Of a stretch of DNA of 64,000 nucleotides, positions 7,755-16,503 are shown piece after piece. The position numbers were made by a program, and so were the translations under genes. Under the pieces are notes generated by a model that worked only from the letters and a program-made list of their open reading frames with translations, was not told where the DNA came from and did no database searches. This stretch comes from Phycisphaerales bacterium (GTDB lineage: Bacteria; Planctomycetota; Phycisphaerae; Phycisphaerales; UBA1924): NCBI GenBank assembly GCA_022072615.1, contig JAJVHS010000014.1:1-64000 (forward strand), written 5' to 3'. The first letter of the stretch is position 1. Every line of letters begins with the position of its first letter.

Positions 7755-8879
7755 ATGAACGACCCACTGTCCGACTCCAAGGACGATTCCGGGCAGCCCA
7801 TCGCAACCGGTGATGTTTCCGCGGACCTTTCGAGCTCGGATCCCGCCGGACGTGTTCCGGACCGCAAGGTCCGCGTTCTGTGCCCGTATTGCGGCAGGCC
7901 GACGCTTCTCGGGGCCAAATGCGAGCAGTGCCGGGGTCTGCTAGACCCGCTGTCCCGGCAGGCGACCCAGAACTCGATGGGCCCGTGGTTCCTGCACGAC
8001 CCTCAGAATCCGTTCCGGCCCGGCTGCTCGTACGACGTGATCCGCGACATGGTCCGCCGCGGACGGATCACGGCGCAGACGGTGCTGCGCGGTCCGACGA
8101 CGCGGCAGTACTGGATGATCGCGGCCCGGACTCCGTCGATCGCCAATCTCCTGGGCAAGTGCCACAACTGCCAGGAAGCGGTGACGGGGACGGAAGTCGC
8201 CTGCCACGCGTGCGGCGCGGATTTCTCGCCCGAGCTTGATCGCCAGTTCCTCGGGCTGGGACCCGTCCACCTGCTGCCCGGGCAGGCGCCGCCCGAAGAA
8301 ATTGCCCAGAGCGCCCACCGAACGACGCATTCGCCCGCGGCCTCGCACGCTCGGACTGCCCATGCCGCGCACACGACTGCGGGCACGGCAACACGGCCCG
8401 CGACCGGCGACAGCGGCGTCGAAACCGGCGAATACCGAGCACTCCTGACACGGCTTGACCGGCTGGACCGCGAACTTGGGACCGCGCGCCTGCTCCTGGC
8501 TATCGCGTCGGTCGCGGTGATCGTGCTCGCGGGCGCCGTCCTGTGGTTCAGCGGCGTGTTCCGATCAACCTCGGCGCAAACCGCGTCGGAAACGGCGTGG
8601 CCCGGGTCGCAGCCGGTGCCGGCGCCGGCACCCGCCGAGGACCCTGATGGGACGCCCGAAGATGAACCGATGGACGGCTCGATGCTCGGCGAGCCGCCTC
8701 CACCGCCCGCCACAGATGGCCCCGCCGACGCCGATCCGGATGCGGACGCGGACCAGCCCGAAACGCCCGATGAACTCGACCGAACGGCGGCGGTCCCGAC
8801 CAACGAGCGGCAGCCTTCTCCCTCGCCGGCGGTGGATCCGCGGCTGGCGGAGTGGGCGCTCCTGCGCGGACTTCCCTGA
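7755..8879 (+). CDS. Membrane protein with two zinc ribbons and a GYF-like domain
   Basis: The protein has 374 residues. Cys43/46/56/59 form a first zinc ribbon (C-P-Y-C, C-E-Q-C) and Cys136/139/150/153 a second (C-H-N-C, C-H-A-C). Between them, about 76-125, sits a GYF_2-like segment (G-P-W-F-L-H-D start, I-R-D-M-V-R-R-G-R-I middle, Y-W-M-I-A end). A His/Ala/Thr-rich linker leads to a single transmembrane helix at about 238-258, followed by an acidic Asp/Glu/Pro tail outside or in the periplasm that ends W-A-L-L-R-G-L-P. GYF-like domains in such bacterial proteins are thought to bind partner proteins or sense; the function here is unknown. The gene is divergent from the lipoprotein gene, with a 159-bp shared upstream region that holds several small hairpins. 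Confidence 0.75.
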   Translation: MNDPLSDSKDDSGQPIATGDVSADLSSSDPAGRVPDRKVRVLCPYCGRPTLLGAKCEQCRGLLDPLSRQATQNSMGPWFLHDPQNPFRPGCSYDVIRDMVRRGRITAQTVLRGPTTRQYWMIAARTPSIANLLGKCHNCQEAVTGTEVACHACGADFSPELDRQFLGLGPVHLLPGQAPPEEIAQSAHRTTHSPAASHARTAHAAHTTAGTATRPATGDSGVETGEYRALLTRLDRLDRELGTARLLLAIASVAVIVLAGAVLWFSGVFRSTSAQTASETAWPGSQPVPAPAPAEDPDGTPEDEPMDGSMLGEPPPPPATDGPADADPDADADQPETPDELDRTAAVPTNERQPSPSPAVDPRLAEWALLRGLP

Positions 8880-8923
8880 CAGGGATCTGTTGATGCCCGG
8901 CCGAGGGGCGCCCGGAAGCAACC

Positions 8924-10156
8924 ATGCCGCTGAACGACTCCGAACGCAGGCTCGCAAGCTACATCGATCGCCTGCACGACCGGCTCATCGAGGACCTGCG
9001 CCTGCACGTCGGCCTTCCGACCGGCGGAGACAATCGATCGGCGCTGGATGAGACTCGGTCGCTGTTGTGCGCTCGATTGGCGAAGCTCGGAGCGGAAGTA
9101 TCGATGGTTCCGCCGGCGCCGCGTCCATCGTGGCTGCACGATGCACCGATCGAAGCCGAGGGGCCGCCCACGGCGGTGTGCTCGAGGATTCGTGGCAAGG
9201 CCGGCCCGCGCATTCTCCTCAGCGGGCATCTCGACACGGTGCACGACCCGTCTCCGTCGAGCACGTTCCGGTCGCTGGTCATCAACGCCGACGGGAAGTC
9301 CGCGACCGGCCCGGGCTGCGTCGACATGAAGGGCGGGCTCGTCATCGCGGTCGCCGCGCTCGAGGCGCTCGAGGCGTGCGGTCTCAGCCCGGCGTGGTCG
9401 TTCATCCTCAACAGCGACGAGGAAACGGGGTCGTACTGGTCAGAGGCGGCACTGCGAGCCGAGGCGCGCCAGCACGATATCGGACTCGTCGTCGAGCCGG
9501 CGCTCCCCGACGGATCGCTCGTCACCGAGCGGCCCGGCAGCGGGCAGTTCATGATCGAGGTCCGCGGGCGATCCGCTCACGTCGGGCGGGACTTCACGTC
9601 GGGCGTGTCGGCGGTCACCAGGCTCGGCGAGATCCTGGTCGAGCTCTCCAGGCTGCCCGACCCCCCGCGGGGCAAGATCCTCAGCGTCGGGCCCATCGAG
9701 GGCGGGCCGGCCACCAACGTCGTGCCCGACCGGGCCCGCGCGTGGGGCAACGTCCGGTTCAGGGACACGTCCATCGCGACCGAACTCGAGCACCAACTGC
9801 TCGCCTTCGCGACCGACCCCGGCGCCATGCCGGCCGTGATCGTGCGGACGAGCCTGAACCGACCCGCGAAGCCCGCGACGCCGGACGTCATGAAACTCGC
9901 CGAAAAGGCAGCGGCCGTGGCGGCGGACCTGGAACAACGGCTTCCCTTCGGACGAACCGGCGGCGTCTGCGACGGCAACATCCTGCAGGATGAGGGGCTG
10001 CCGGTCATCGACACGCTCGGCGTGCGCGGTGGCGGCCTGCACACACCGCAGGAATGGATCGATCTGACAAGCCTTGTGGACCGCTGCAAGCTGCTCGCGA
10101 TCCTGATCGCCCGGCTGGCGGACGCCGGCCCGGGTTCCTTCACGCCGCGTTCATGA
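8924..10156 (+). CDS. M20 family metallopeptidase (carboxypeptidase G2-like)
   Basis: The 410-residue protein carries the di-zinc ligands of the M20 family: S-G-H-L-D-T-V (His102, Asp104), G-C-V-D-M-K-G-G (Asp134), D-E-E-T-G-S (Glu166-Glu167) and a C-terminal G-G-L-H-T-P (His373). The dimerisation lid lies at about 190-300 (R-S-A-H-V-G-R-D). The family removes C-terminal or N-acyl amino acids, and the substrate cannot be told from sequence. There is no signal peptide, so it acts in the cytoplasm. GGAAG stands 6 nt before the ATG. The next gene begins 20 bp after the stop, so the two may be cotranscribed. Confidence 0.9.
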   Translation: MPLNDSERRLASYIDRLHDRLIEDLRLHVGLPTGGDNRSALDETRSLLCARLAKLGAEVSMVPPAPRPSWLHDAPIEAEGPPTAVCSRIRGKAGPRILLSGHLDTVHDPSPSSTFRSLVINADGKSATGPGCVDMKGGLVIAVAALEALEACGLSPAWSFILNSDEETGSYWSEAALRAEARQHDIGLVVEPALPDGSLVTERPGSGQFMIEVRGRSAHVGRDFTSGVSAVTRLGEILVELSRLPDPPRGKILSVGPIEGGPATNVVPDRARAWGNVRFRDTSIATELEHQLLAFATDPGAMPAVIVRTSLNRPAKPATPDVMKLAEKAAAVAADLEQRLPFGRTGGVCDGNILQDEGLPVIDTLGVRGGGLHTPQEWIDLTSLVDRCKLLAILIARLADAGPGSFTPRS

Positions 10157-10175
10157 ACTGGCGGCTCAGCCGACC

Positions 10176-11759
10176 ATGCCAGAGGCAACGGATTATGAGG
10201 TCGGCGGAAGAACCGTCTCGCTGTGGCACGCCACGGCCGATTCCATCCCCGCCGCCGCGGCTGCCGGGCAGCCTCTCACGGCGCCGGGAGCGGGCGAGCT
10301 CGACGTCTGCGTCGTTGGAGCGGGGATCGCCGGCCTGACCTCGGCGTATCTCCTCGCCAAGGCCGGCAAGCGCGTCGTCGTCCTGGACCAGCACGGCATC
10401 GGCACCGGCGAAACCGGCCGCACCAGCGCGCACCTGGCGAGCATCCTCGATGACCGGTTCAAGCACGTCAACCGCATGCACGGCGCGGACCAGGCCAGGC
10501 TCCTGCACGAGAGCCACGCGGTGGCCATCGACCTGATCGAGAAGATCACCAGAGACGAACGCATCGACTGCGACTTTGCGCGGGTCCCCGCGTTCCTGTT
10601 CCTCGGTGCGGACCAGGCGGCATCCGAGCTCGGCGAGGAGTACGACGCGGCGGTCGCGGCGGGCGTCGGCGGCATGTCGCGCGTGGACGCCGTGCCCGGG
10701 CTCGGCAGCGTCCCGGCGATCCGCTTTGAGTCGCAGGCGCAGTTCCATCCCCTGAAGTACCTGCACGGGCTGGCACGGTCGCTCGACCGGCTCGGCGTCG
10801 CGATTGTCAGCGGCCGCCGGGTCGTCGACATGAACGGCGACGGTCCCGTCACCGTTCGCACCGCCGACGGAGTGACATTCACCGCCGGCGCCGGCATCGC
10901 GGCGACCAACGTTCCCGCGCCGATCAACAACTGGCCGGGCATCTACACCAAGCAGGCGGCGTACCGGACGTACGTCGTCGGGCTCGAACTGGGCGCGGCA
11001 ATGCTCGGCGAGGCGCTCTACTGGGACATGGAAGATCCGTACCACTACGTCCGGCTGGTCATGACTCACGGAAGCCCGGTGGTGCTCGTCGGCGGAGAAG
11101 ATCACCGCACCGGGCAGGATCACGGCACCGATCCCGCGTCGCGGCTGGACCGTCTGGAGCAGTGGGCCCGGAGATGGATCCCGGGGATCGGCAGGCGCGT
11201 CTCGCAATGGTCGGGGCAGGTGAACGAGCCGGACGACGGCGTCGCGTTCATCGGGCGCGTGCCCACGCGCGACCATGGCGGCTGCTACGTGGTGTCGGGC
11301 GACAGCGGGATGGGCCTCACGCACGGCACCCTCGGCGCGATCATCGTGGCGGACCTCATCCAGGGCAAGCACAACCTGTGGGCGGACATCTATGACCCGG
11401 GGCGGAAGGCGACCGCCGCGGTCCGCCAGTTCGTGCGGGAAAACCTGGCCGCCGCGGCGCAGCTCAAGGACTACCTGCTCCCCGGCGACGTCTCATCCAT
11501 CGACCGGATCGCTCCGGACGAAGGCGCCGTCATCCGGCGCGGGCTGCACCGCGTGGCCGTGTACCGAGCACCCGATGGCCAGGTCCACGAGTGCTCGGCC
11601 GTGTGCCCGCACCTCAAATGCGTGGTGCACTGGAACAGCCTGGAGAAGACTTGGGACTGCCCGTGCCACGGCAGCCGCTTCGACCCGCACGGGAACGTGC
11701 TCATGGGCCCGGCCGTGGACCCGCTGGGATCGTCTGAACGCAGCGTTGAAACATACTGA
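10176..11759 (+). CDS. FAD-dependent oxidoreductase with C-terminal Rieske [2Fe-2S] domain
   Basis: The 527-residue protein starts with a DAO-type FAD domain: V-V-G-A-G-I-A-G at about 46-53, then G-E-T-G-R-T-S-A-H-L, and a late S-G-D-S-G-M-G-L-T-H-G motif near 385. The C-terminal 100 residues form a Rieske domain, with Cys477-x-His479 and Cys495-x2-His498, the exact C-x-H-x15-C-x2-H pattern. This architecture is a known family that oxidises amines or related small molecules and passes electrons through the Rieske cluster; the substrate is unknown. No signal peptide or membrane helix is visible. It follows the M20 peptidase gene closely on the same strand. Confidence 0.9.
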   Translation: MPEATDYEVGGRTVSLWHATADSIPAAAAAGQPLTAPGAGELDVCVVGAGIAGLTSAYLLAKAGKRVVVLDQHGIGTGETGRTSAHLASILDDRFKHVNRMHGADQARLLHESHAVAIDLIEKITRDERIDCDFARVPAFLFLGADQAASELGEEYDAAVAAGVGGMSRVDAVPGLGSVPAIRFESQAQFHPLKYLHGLARSLDRLGVAIVSGRRVVDMNGDGPVTVRTADGVTFTAGAGIAATNVPAPINNWPGIYTKQAAYRTYVVGLELGAAMLGEALYWDMEDPYHYVRLVMTHGSPVVLVGGEDHRTGQDHGTDPASRLDRLEQWARRWIPGIGRRVSQWSGQVNEPDDGVAFIGRVPTRDHGGCYVVSGDSGMGLTHGTLGAIIVADLIQGKHNLWADIYDPGRKATAAVRQFVRENLAAAAQLKDYLLPGDVSSIDRIAPDEGAVIRRGLHRVAVYRAPDGQVHECSAVCPHLKCVVHWNSLEKTWDCPCHGSRFDPHGNVLMGPAVDPLGSSERSVETY

Positions 11760-11797
11760 GACGAGCCGGCGGCAGCCCTGCGGGGTGCTGTGGAAGG

Positions 11798-11803
11798 TAT
11801 CCT
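11798..11803 (+). promoter_or_regulatory. -10 element, leaderless type (SCFA transporter)
   Basis: TATCCT ends 7 nt before the ATG at 11811. It favours this ATG over the in-frame GTG at 11790, which would lie upstream of the transcription start. Confidence 0.45.
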
Positions 11804-11810
11804 GCGCCGC

Positions 11811-13217
11811 ATGATCGCCTCACTGGGCCTGTTCATTTCGCGGGTCTTCCGGGCATGCGTCCCCGATCCGTTCGTGATCGCGGTGGCGCTCACCCTCATC
11901 ACCGCGCTTCTCGCGCTGGCGCTGGGCGATTTCCCGTCGTCTGCGGGCGCGGCCTCCATCGGTCCGAGGCTCGTCGTGCTCCTGGATTCGTGGCGCGGCG
12001 CCGAGGGGCTCTGGAAATTCCTCGCGTTCTCGATGCAGATGTGCCTGGTGCTCGTCACCGGGCACGCGCTGGCCGAATGCCCGGTCATCAAGCGCGGGAT
12101 TGGCCGGCTCGCCGCCGTCCCGACAACCGCGGCCAGCGCGGCCGCGATGGTGGGGTTCGCCGCGGCGATGACGGCGCTGGTCAACTGGGGACTGGGGCTG
12201 ATCGTCGGGGCGCTGCTGGCCAGGGAAGTCGGCCGGTCGCTGCGCGCCCGACACGTCCCGCACCATTACCCGCTTATCGTGGCGGCGGGGTACATGGGGC
12301 TCATGGTCTGGCACGGCGGGCTCTCGGGGTCCGGTCCGCTCTCGATGACGACGATCGCCGGGGCGAGCAAGGTGCTTCCCGCGGAAGCGGTGAACCGCCT
12401 GGGCGGGGAGGGCATCCCGCTCACCCAGACGCTCTTCTCGCCCATGAACCTCGTCATCACCGCGGGGTTGCTGGTGATCATCCCGGTCGTGCTCGCGCTC
12501 GCGGCTCCCCGCAGGCCCGGCGACATGCGTCCCACACCGGAGACGATCGCGCAGCCGGAACCGAGGAGCCCGCAGCCGCGGGAAGCCCCGACGTTCGTCG
12601 ACCGGCTGGAAACATCTCCCGTCGTCGCGTGGATTGTCGGGGCGCTGGTGGCCGCGGCGATCTGGCGGTTCGGCCGGGTCTCGTCGCTGCAGTTCATCGG
12701 CCTCGACGAGATCAACGCGGTCATGCTCGGGCTTGGCATCGTCATGCACGGATCGGTGCGGTCGTACCTCGCCGCGGCAGAATCCGCCGTGCGCGGATGC
12801 ACGGGCATCATCCTGCAGTTCCCGCTCTACGGCGGCATCATGGCGATGTCGGTGGCGTCGGGGCTCATCGGCGTGGTCGCTCGGGGCATGGCCGGCGCGG
12901 CGGACGATCGGATGCTGCCCATCCTCACATTCTGGGCCGCGTGCGTGGTCAACATGTTCGTGCCCTCCGGCGGCGGCCAGTGGGGCGTGCAGGGACCGAT
13001 CGCGCTGGAAGCGGCGGCGCGAGCCGGCATCGCGCCGGGGACGATGGTCATGGCCGTCGCCTACGGCGATCAGACGACCAACATGCTCCAGCCGTTCTGG
13101 GCGCTCCCGCTGCTGGCGATCACCGGCGCCCGCGCCCGGGACATCGTCGGGTACACCTGCCTGCCCATGGTGGCGTCGATGATCTGGATCTCCGCCGTCA
13201 TGTTCCTCATGGCATGA
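11811..13217 (+). CDS. Short-chain fatty acid transporter (AtoE/SCFA family)
   Basis: The 468-residue protein is highly hydrophobic with about 11-12 membrane helices and follows the AtoE family along its length: F-R-A-C-V-P-D-P-F-V at the N-terminus, an N-W-G-L-G-L segment near 120, H-G-G-L-S-G-S-G-P near 165, and P-S-G-G-G-Q-W-G-V-Q-G-P near 380. AtoE in enterobacteria takes up acetoacetate and other short-chain acids. No ato-type catabolic genes are next to it, so the substrate is not fixed. I chose the ATG at 11811; a GTG at 11790 would add seven residues. Confidence 0.9.
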   Translation: MIASLGLFISRVFRACVPDPFVIAVALTLITALLALALGDFPSSAGAASIGPRLVVLLDSWRGAEGLWKFLAFSMQMCLVLVTGHALAECPVIKRGIGRLAAVPTTAASAAAMVGFAAAMTALVNWGLGLIVGALLAREVGRSLRARHVPHHYPLIVAAGYMGLMVWHGGLSGSGPLSMTTIAGASKVLPAEAVNRLGGEGIPLTQTLFSPMNLVITAGLLVIIPVVLALAAPRRPGDMRPTPETIAQPEPRSPQPREAPTFVDRLETSPVVAWIVGALVAAAIWRFGRVSSLQFIGLDEINAVMLGLGIVMHGSVRSYLAAAESAVRGCTGIILQFPLYGGIMAMSVASGLIGVVARGMAGAADDRMLPILTFWAACVVNMFVPSGGGQWGVQGPIALEAAARAGIAPGTMVMAVAYGDQTTNMLQPFWALPLLAITGARARDIVGYTCLPMVASMIWISAVMFLMA

Positions 13218-13232
13218 ACGCCGGAGTCAATG

Positions 13233-13258
13233 AAAACGCTCGGATTCCTCCGAGCGTT
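13233..13258 (-). terminator. Terminator hairpin of the small lipoprotein gene
   Basis: A perfect 10-bp stem (13235-13244 with 13249-13258, loop TTCC) lies about 50 bp past the minus-strand gene ending at 13305. On that strand it is followed by a short run of T. It could also serve the convergent transporter gene ending at 13217. Confidence 0.6.
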
Positions 13259-13304
13259 CCGGGTCACGTGCTGCTGCCGGCCGGCCATCGGCCCGCCCGC
13301 GGGC

Positions 13305-13874
13305 TTATTCGAACAGCTTGAAGCTGTTGAGCGAATCGCCGACGAGCTTGCCCAGGTCGCCGCTCATGAGCCGGTTCATCTGCTCCTTGAACTTGGCGGT
13401 GAGCGAACCGAGCTGATCGGAGTTGGCGTCCTTGACCGCCGCCTTCTCGGCGTCGGGGAGCGACCCCAGGATCGTCGAGTTGGTGTTCACCTTCTTGGCC
13501 GCGTCGTTGAGCGCGGGCAGGTTGGCGGGCACGTCGAGGGCCGACTTGATCTTCTCCATGACGGCGTTCGCGTCGCCAAGGCCGGCGAGATAGTCGTTCA
13601 TCGCCGTCTTTGCCTGCTCGGAGATAGCCGCGGCCGTTTCCGCCACCTTCTCCTCGACCTTGGCGGCCGTTTCCTGCGCGGCCTCCTTCACGTTCGTCGC
13701 GGCGTCGGACATCGCCTTGCCGGCCGAGTCCGCCGCGTCCTTCATGGCGCCGGAGGTTGATTTGTCCCCCGCGGGCGCCGCGGCGGGCTCTTTCTTCTCG
13801 CAGCCGCTCATGCCGATGAGCGCCGACATCCCCACCACCGCCATCGCCCCCAGGATCCCCTTCACGCTGTTCAT
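13305..13874 (-). CDS. Small helical lipoprotein
   Basis: The 189-residue protein has a signal sequence and lipobox G-M-S-G-C (Cys25). Residues of about 40-110 are Ala/Lys/Glu-rich heptad-like helix (repeated A-A-x-x-V-x-E-K), similar in texture to apolipoprotein-like or LEA-like coiled segments. The C-terminal part is a helical region ending S-F-K-L-F-E. No known enzyme motif is seen. The ATG at 13874 is chosen because AAGGAG stands 8 nt upstream and the signal peptide starts there; an in-frame start at 13982 would add a junk Arg-rich leader. Its role is unknown; a structural or stress-linked envelope lipoprotein is plausible. Confidence 0.8.
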   Translation of the reverse strand: MNSVKGILGAMAVVGMSALIGMSGCEKKEPAAAPAGDKSTSGAMKDAADSAGKAMSDAATNVKEAAQETAAKVEEKVAETAAAISEQAKTAMNDYLAGLGDANAVMEKIKSALDVPANLPALNDAAKKVNTNSTILGSLPDAEKAAVKDANSDQLGSLTAKFKEQMNRLMSGDLGKLVGDSLNSFKLFE

Positions 13875-13984
13875 GTCGATCTCCTTCGTGTCACGGGCAC
13901 GACCAGCCCGTGTGCGCAAGCTTACGCGGCTCCGACCCCGTGGATACGCCCGCACGCCCGCTCGCCTGCCGACATCCCGCAAGT

Positions 13985-13990
13985 TACGCT
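13985..13990 (+). promoter_or_regulatory. -10 element, leaderless type (upp)
   Basis: TACGCT ends 6 nt before the upp ATG at 13997, and no Shine-Dalgarno lies between. Confidence 0.45.
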
Positions 13991-13996
13991 GACCAC

Positions 13997-14638
13997 ATGA
14001 CCGCGCGCGAGTTCACCAACGTCATCGTGTTCAACCACCCGCTGATCCAGCACAAGCTCACCTACCTGCGCGACCGGTCCACCAGCCACCGGCCGTTCCG
14101 GGCCCTGCTCTACCAGATCGCCGGCCTCATGGTCTACGAGGCCACCCGCTCGCTGCCGGTCACCCCCGTGGAGGTTGAAACGCCGGTCGAACGCACCATC
14201 GGGTCGCGGCTGGGGGCGAAAGTCACGGTCGTCCCGGTGCTCCGAGCCGGCCTGGGCATGGCCGAGGGCGTGCTGGAAATGATGCCCGAAGCCCGCATCG
14301 GCCACCTGGGCCTGGCAAGAGACGAACGAACCCTCGAACCTGTGGTGTACCTCAAGCGGCTGCCCCGGGACCTCGACGCCGGGCCGGTCCTGCTGGTCGA
14401 CCCGATGCTCGCGACAGGGGGGTCGGCGGTGCAGGCGATCCGCCTGCTCCGCGAGGCCGGGGCGCAGGACTTGCGCATGCTGTGCCTGGTGGCGGCGCCC
14501 GAGGGCATCACCCGACTCCTGCGCGAACATCCCCAGGTCACCATCTACGCCGCGGCGGTCGATCGCCAGCTCAACGACAAGGGGTACATCATCCCCGGCC
14601 TGGGAGACGCCGGTGACCGGCTGTACGGAACGGAATGA
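13997..14638 (+). CDS. upp: Uracil phosphoribosyltransferase
   Basis: The 213-residue protein has the length and motifs of UPRT: N-H-P-L-I-Q-H-K-L near residue 13, V-P-V-L-R-A-G-L-G-M near 75, the PRPP-binding loop L-V-D-P-M-L-A-T-G-G-S near 135, and the C-terminal uracil-binding Y-I-I-P-G-L-G-D-A-G-D. It converts uracil and PRPP to UMP in pyrimidine salvage. The start at 13997 gives the family's usual N-terminus; upstream in-frame codons read as non-coding. Confidence 0.95.
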   Translation: MTAREFTNVIVFNHPLIQHKLTYLRDRSTSHRPFRALLYQIAGLMVYEATRSLPVTPVEVETPVERTIGSRLGAKVTVVPVLRAGLGMAEGVLEMMPEARIGHLGLARDERTLEPVVYLKRLPRDLDAGPVLLVDPMLATGGSAVQAIRLLREAGAQDLRMLCLVAAPEGITRLLREHPQVTIYAAAVDRQLNDKGYIIPGLGDAGDRLYGTE

Positions 14639-14678
14639 CCGTTCGCCCGGTTTCCCGAACAATCCCCTCCCCGGCGCG

Positions 14679-14684
14679 TACACT
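14679..14684 (+). promoter_or_regulatory. -10 element, leaderless type (GroES-like gene)
   Basis: TACACT ends 8 nt before the ATG at 14693. Confidence 0.5.
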
Positions 14685-14692
14685 CCACCATC

Positions 14693-15055
14693 ATGGCAAG
14701 TGAATCCGGTCGCGACCGGGCATCCAAGTCGGTGGACGGCGGAACCAAGTCGCTCGAGACGGTCGAACCGATCGGCAAGCGCGTGCTCATCCGCAAGGAT
14801 GAGGACAGGAAGCAGACCAAGAGCGGCATCCACCTGCCCGACAAGATCGAGATCCCCACGCTGACCGGCCGCGTCGTCGCGATCTCCGCGCAGGTCGAGC
14901 GCGACGCCGACTACCCGCTCAAGCAGTACGACCGCGTGCTGTTCAACCCCAAGCAAGCCATCCCGGTCGATTTCGAGGGCGACAACCGCCTCTATGTCGT
15001 CCCCGTCGAGGACGTGGTCGCCGTCCTGATGCGCGATGCGCCGAAGAAGTCCTGA
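14693..15055 (+). CDS. GroES-like co-chaperonin (Cpn10)
   Basis: The 120-residue protein has a 24-residue polar leader followed by a Cpn10 fold: P-I-G-K-R-V-L-I-R near 31, a mobile-loop-like T-K-S-G-I-H-L-P-D, then G-R-V-V-A-I-S-A near 62, Y-D-R-V-L-F-N, and a final V-E-D-V-V-A-V-L. GroES caps GroEL, but no groEL is next to it. The divergent sequence and the orphan setting suggest an extra GroES-like protein rather than the main one. The next gene, aroA, begins 29 bp after the stop. Confidence 0.85.
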   Translation: MASESGRDRASKSVDGGTKSLETVEPIGKRVLIRKDEDRKQTKSGIHLPDKIEIPTLTGRVVAISAQVERDADYPLKQYDRVLFNPKQAIPVDFEGDNRLYVVPVEDVVAVLMRDAPKKS

Positions 15056-15084
15056 ACCTCCCCGGTGGAGAGGGCTGTTTCCGC

Positions 15085-16482
15085 GTGCTCGAAGTGTTCC
15101 GTCAACCCGTGAGCGAACTGCCCGCGGCGCTGGCGCTCCCCGCGCCGCGGGTGCCGCTGCGCGCGTTCGAGATCTGGCTCCGCCCGCCGGGGAGCAAGAG
15201 CCTCACGAACCGCGCCCTGCTGCTGGCGGCGCTGGCCGACGGCCGTTCGGTCCTGCGCCGGCCCCTGGTCGACGCCGACGACGCGCAGCGCATGATCGCG
15301 GCGCTCGAGGTGCTCGGAGCGCGCTTCGACACAACACCGACGGGCGACATCGAGGTCGCGGGTGTCAGCGGGTCCTGGAAGGTGCCGCCGGCGGGCGTCA
15401 CCGTGAACCTGAACAACGCGGGCACGGCGACCCGGTTTCTCGCCGCCGCGGCGGTGCTGGCCCCCGCGCCGGTGACCATCGACGGCAACGCCCGGATGCG
15501 CCAGCGGCCGATCGGCGAGCTCGGGACGGCGCTCGAGCAGGTGGGCGCCAAGGTCGAGTACCTGATGGAACCCGGGTTCCCGCCCATGCGGGTCGCCGCG
15601 CCGGCCGATCCTTCGCACCTGCGTTCGTCGATCCGCTTCCCGACGACGCAGTCGAGCCAGTTCATCTCGGCGCTCGCGCTCATCGGACCGTGGATCAACT
15701 CCGGCCTGACCATCCGGCTGGAGGGTGAGATCACCAGCGCCTCCTACATCCTGATGACGATTCGGCTGCTCGAGCGGTTGGGCGCGATGGTCCGTCACTC
15801 GGCGGACCTGCGGGTGCTGCGGGTGTGCGGGCCCGATGCAACCCGCCGCGGGCTGCCTGCCTTTGACCTTTCGATCGAGCCGGACGCGAGCGGGGCCACG
15901 TATTTCTGGGGCGCCGCGGCGCTGGTCCCGGGCGCCAAGGCCCGGATCATGGGTCTCGGCGCACACTCGCTCCAGGGCGACGCTGATTTCCCCGACGTGC
16001 TGGGGTCGATGGGCGCGACGGTGACGAAGTCAGCCGCCGCCGACCCGTGGATACAGGTCGTTGGTCCGCCGCGGCTGGCCCCGATCATGGCGGACCTTGC
16101 CGACATGCCCGACACGGCGATGACGCTGGCGGCGGTGGCGGCGTTCGCGGACGGCACGTCGGTGCTCAAGGGACTCCGGACGCTGCGCGTGAAGGAGACC
16201 GACCGCATCGCGGCGATCCAGCAGGAGCTCGGCAAGCTCGGCGTCACGGTCACGACCCCGATCTCCGGTGACGAGGGAGCGATCTCGATCACGCCGCCGC
16301 CGGGCGGCGTGGATTGCTCGGCGTCGTGCCCGACGGTCGAGTTCGAGACTTACGACGATCACCGCATGGCGATGTCGATGGCGCTCATCGGGCTCCGGCG
16401 GCCGAACGTGGTGATCAAGCACCCATCGTGCGTCGCCAAGACGTACGCGACCTTCTGGTCGGACTTCGCGCGGATGCTGTGA
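15085..16482 (+). CDS. aroA: 3-phosphoshikimate 1-carboxyvinyltransferase (EPSP synthase)
   Basis: The 465-residue protein shows the EPSP synthase signatures P-P-G-S-K-S-L-T-N-R-A near residue 34, L-N-N-A-G-T-A-T-R-F near 110, and a late R-V-K-E-T-D-R-I near 370, followed by D-D-H-R-M-A-M-S. It joins PEP and shikimate-3-phosphate in the sixth step of the shikimate pathway. The start is a GTG at 15085, which gives a short N-terminal extension; no other aro gene is nearby. It stands close behind the GroES-like gene and may share its transcript. Confidence 0.95.
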   Translation: MLEVFRQPVSELPAALALPAPRVPLRAFEIWLRPPGSKSLTNRALLLAALADGRSVLRRPLVDADDAQRMIAALEVLGARFDTTPTGDIEVAGVSGSWKVPPAGVTVNLNNAGTATRFLAAAAVLAPAPVTIDGNARMRQRPIGELGTALEQVGAKVEYLMEPGFPPMRVAAPADPSHLRSSIRFPTTQSSQFISALALIGPWINSGLTIRLEGEITSASYILMTIRLLERLGAMVRHSADLRVLRVCGPDATRRGLPAFDLSIEPDASGATYFWGAAALVPGAKARIMGLGAHSLQGDADFPDVLGSMGATVTKSAAADPWIQVVGPPRLAPIMADLADMPDTAMTLAAVAAFADGTSVLKGLRTLRVKETDRIAAIQQELGKLGVTVTTPISGDEGAISITPPPGGVDCSASCPTVEFETYDDHRMAMSMALIGLRRPNVVIKHPSCVAKTYATFWSDFARML

Positions 16483-16503
16483 CCACGGTCGCGCGGCCTC
16501 GGC

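Noticed and set aside
11790-11810. GTG start for the short-chain fatty acid transporter
   Set aside because: It lies upstream of the likely -10 hexamer at 11798, so it would not be in the transcript; the ATG at 11811 fits better.
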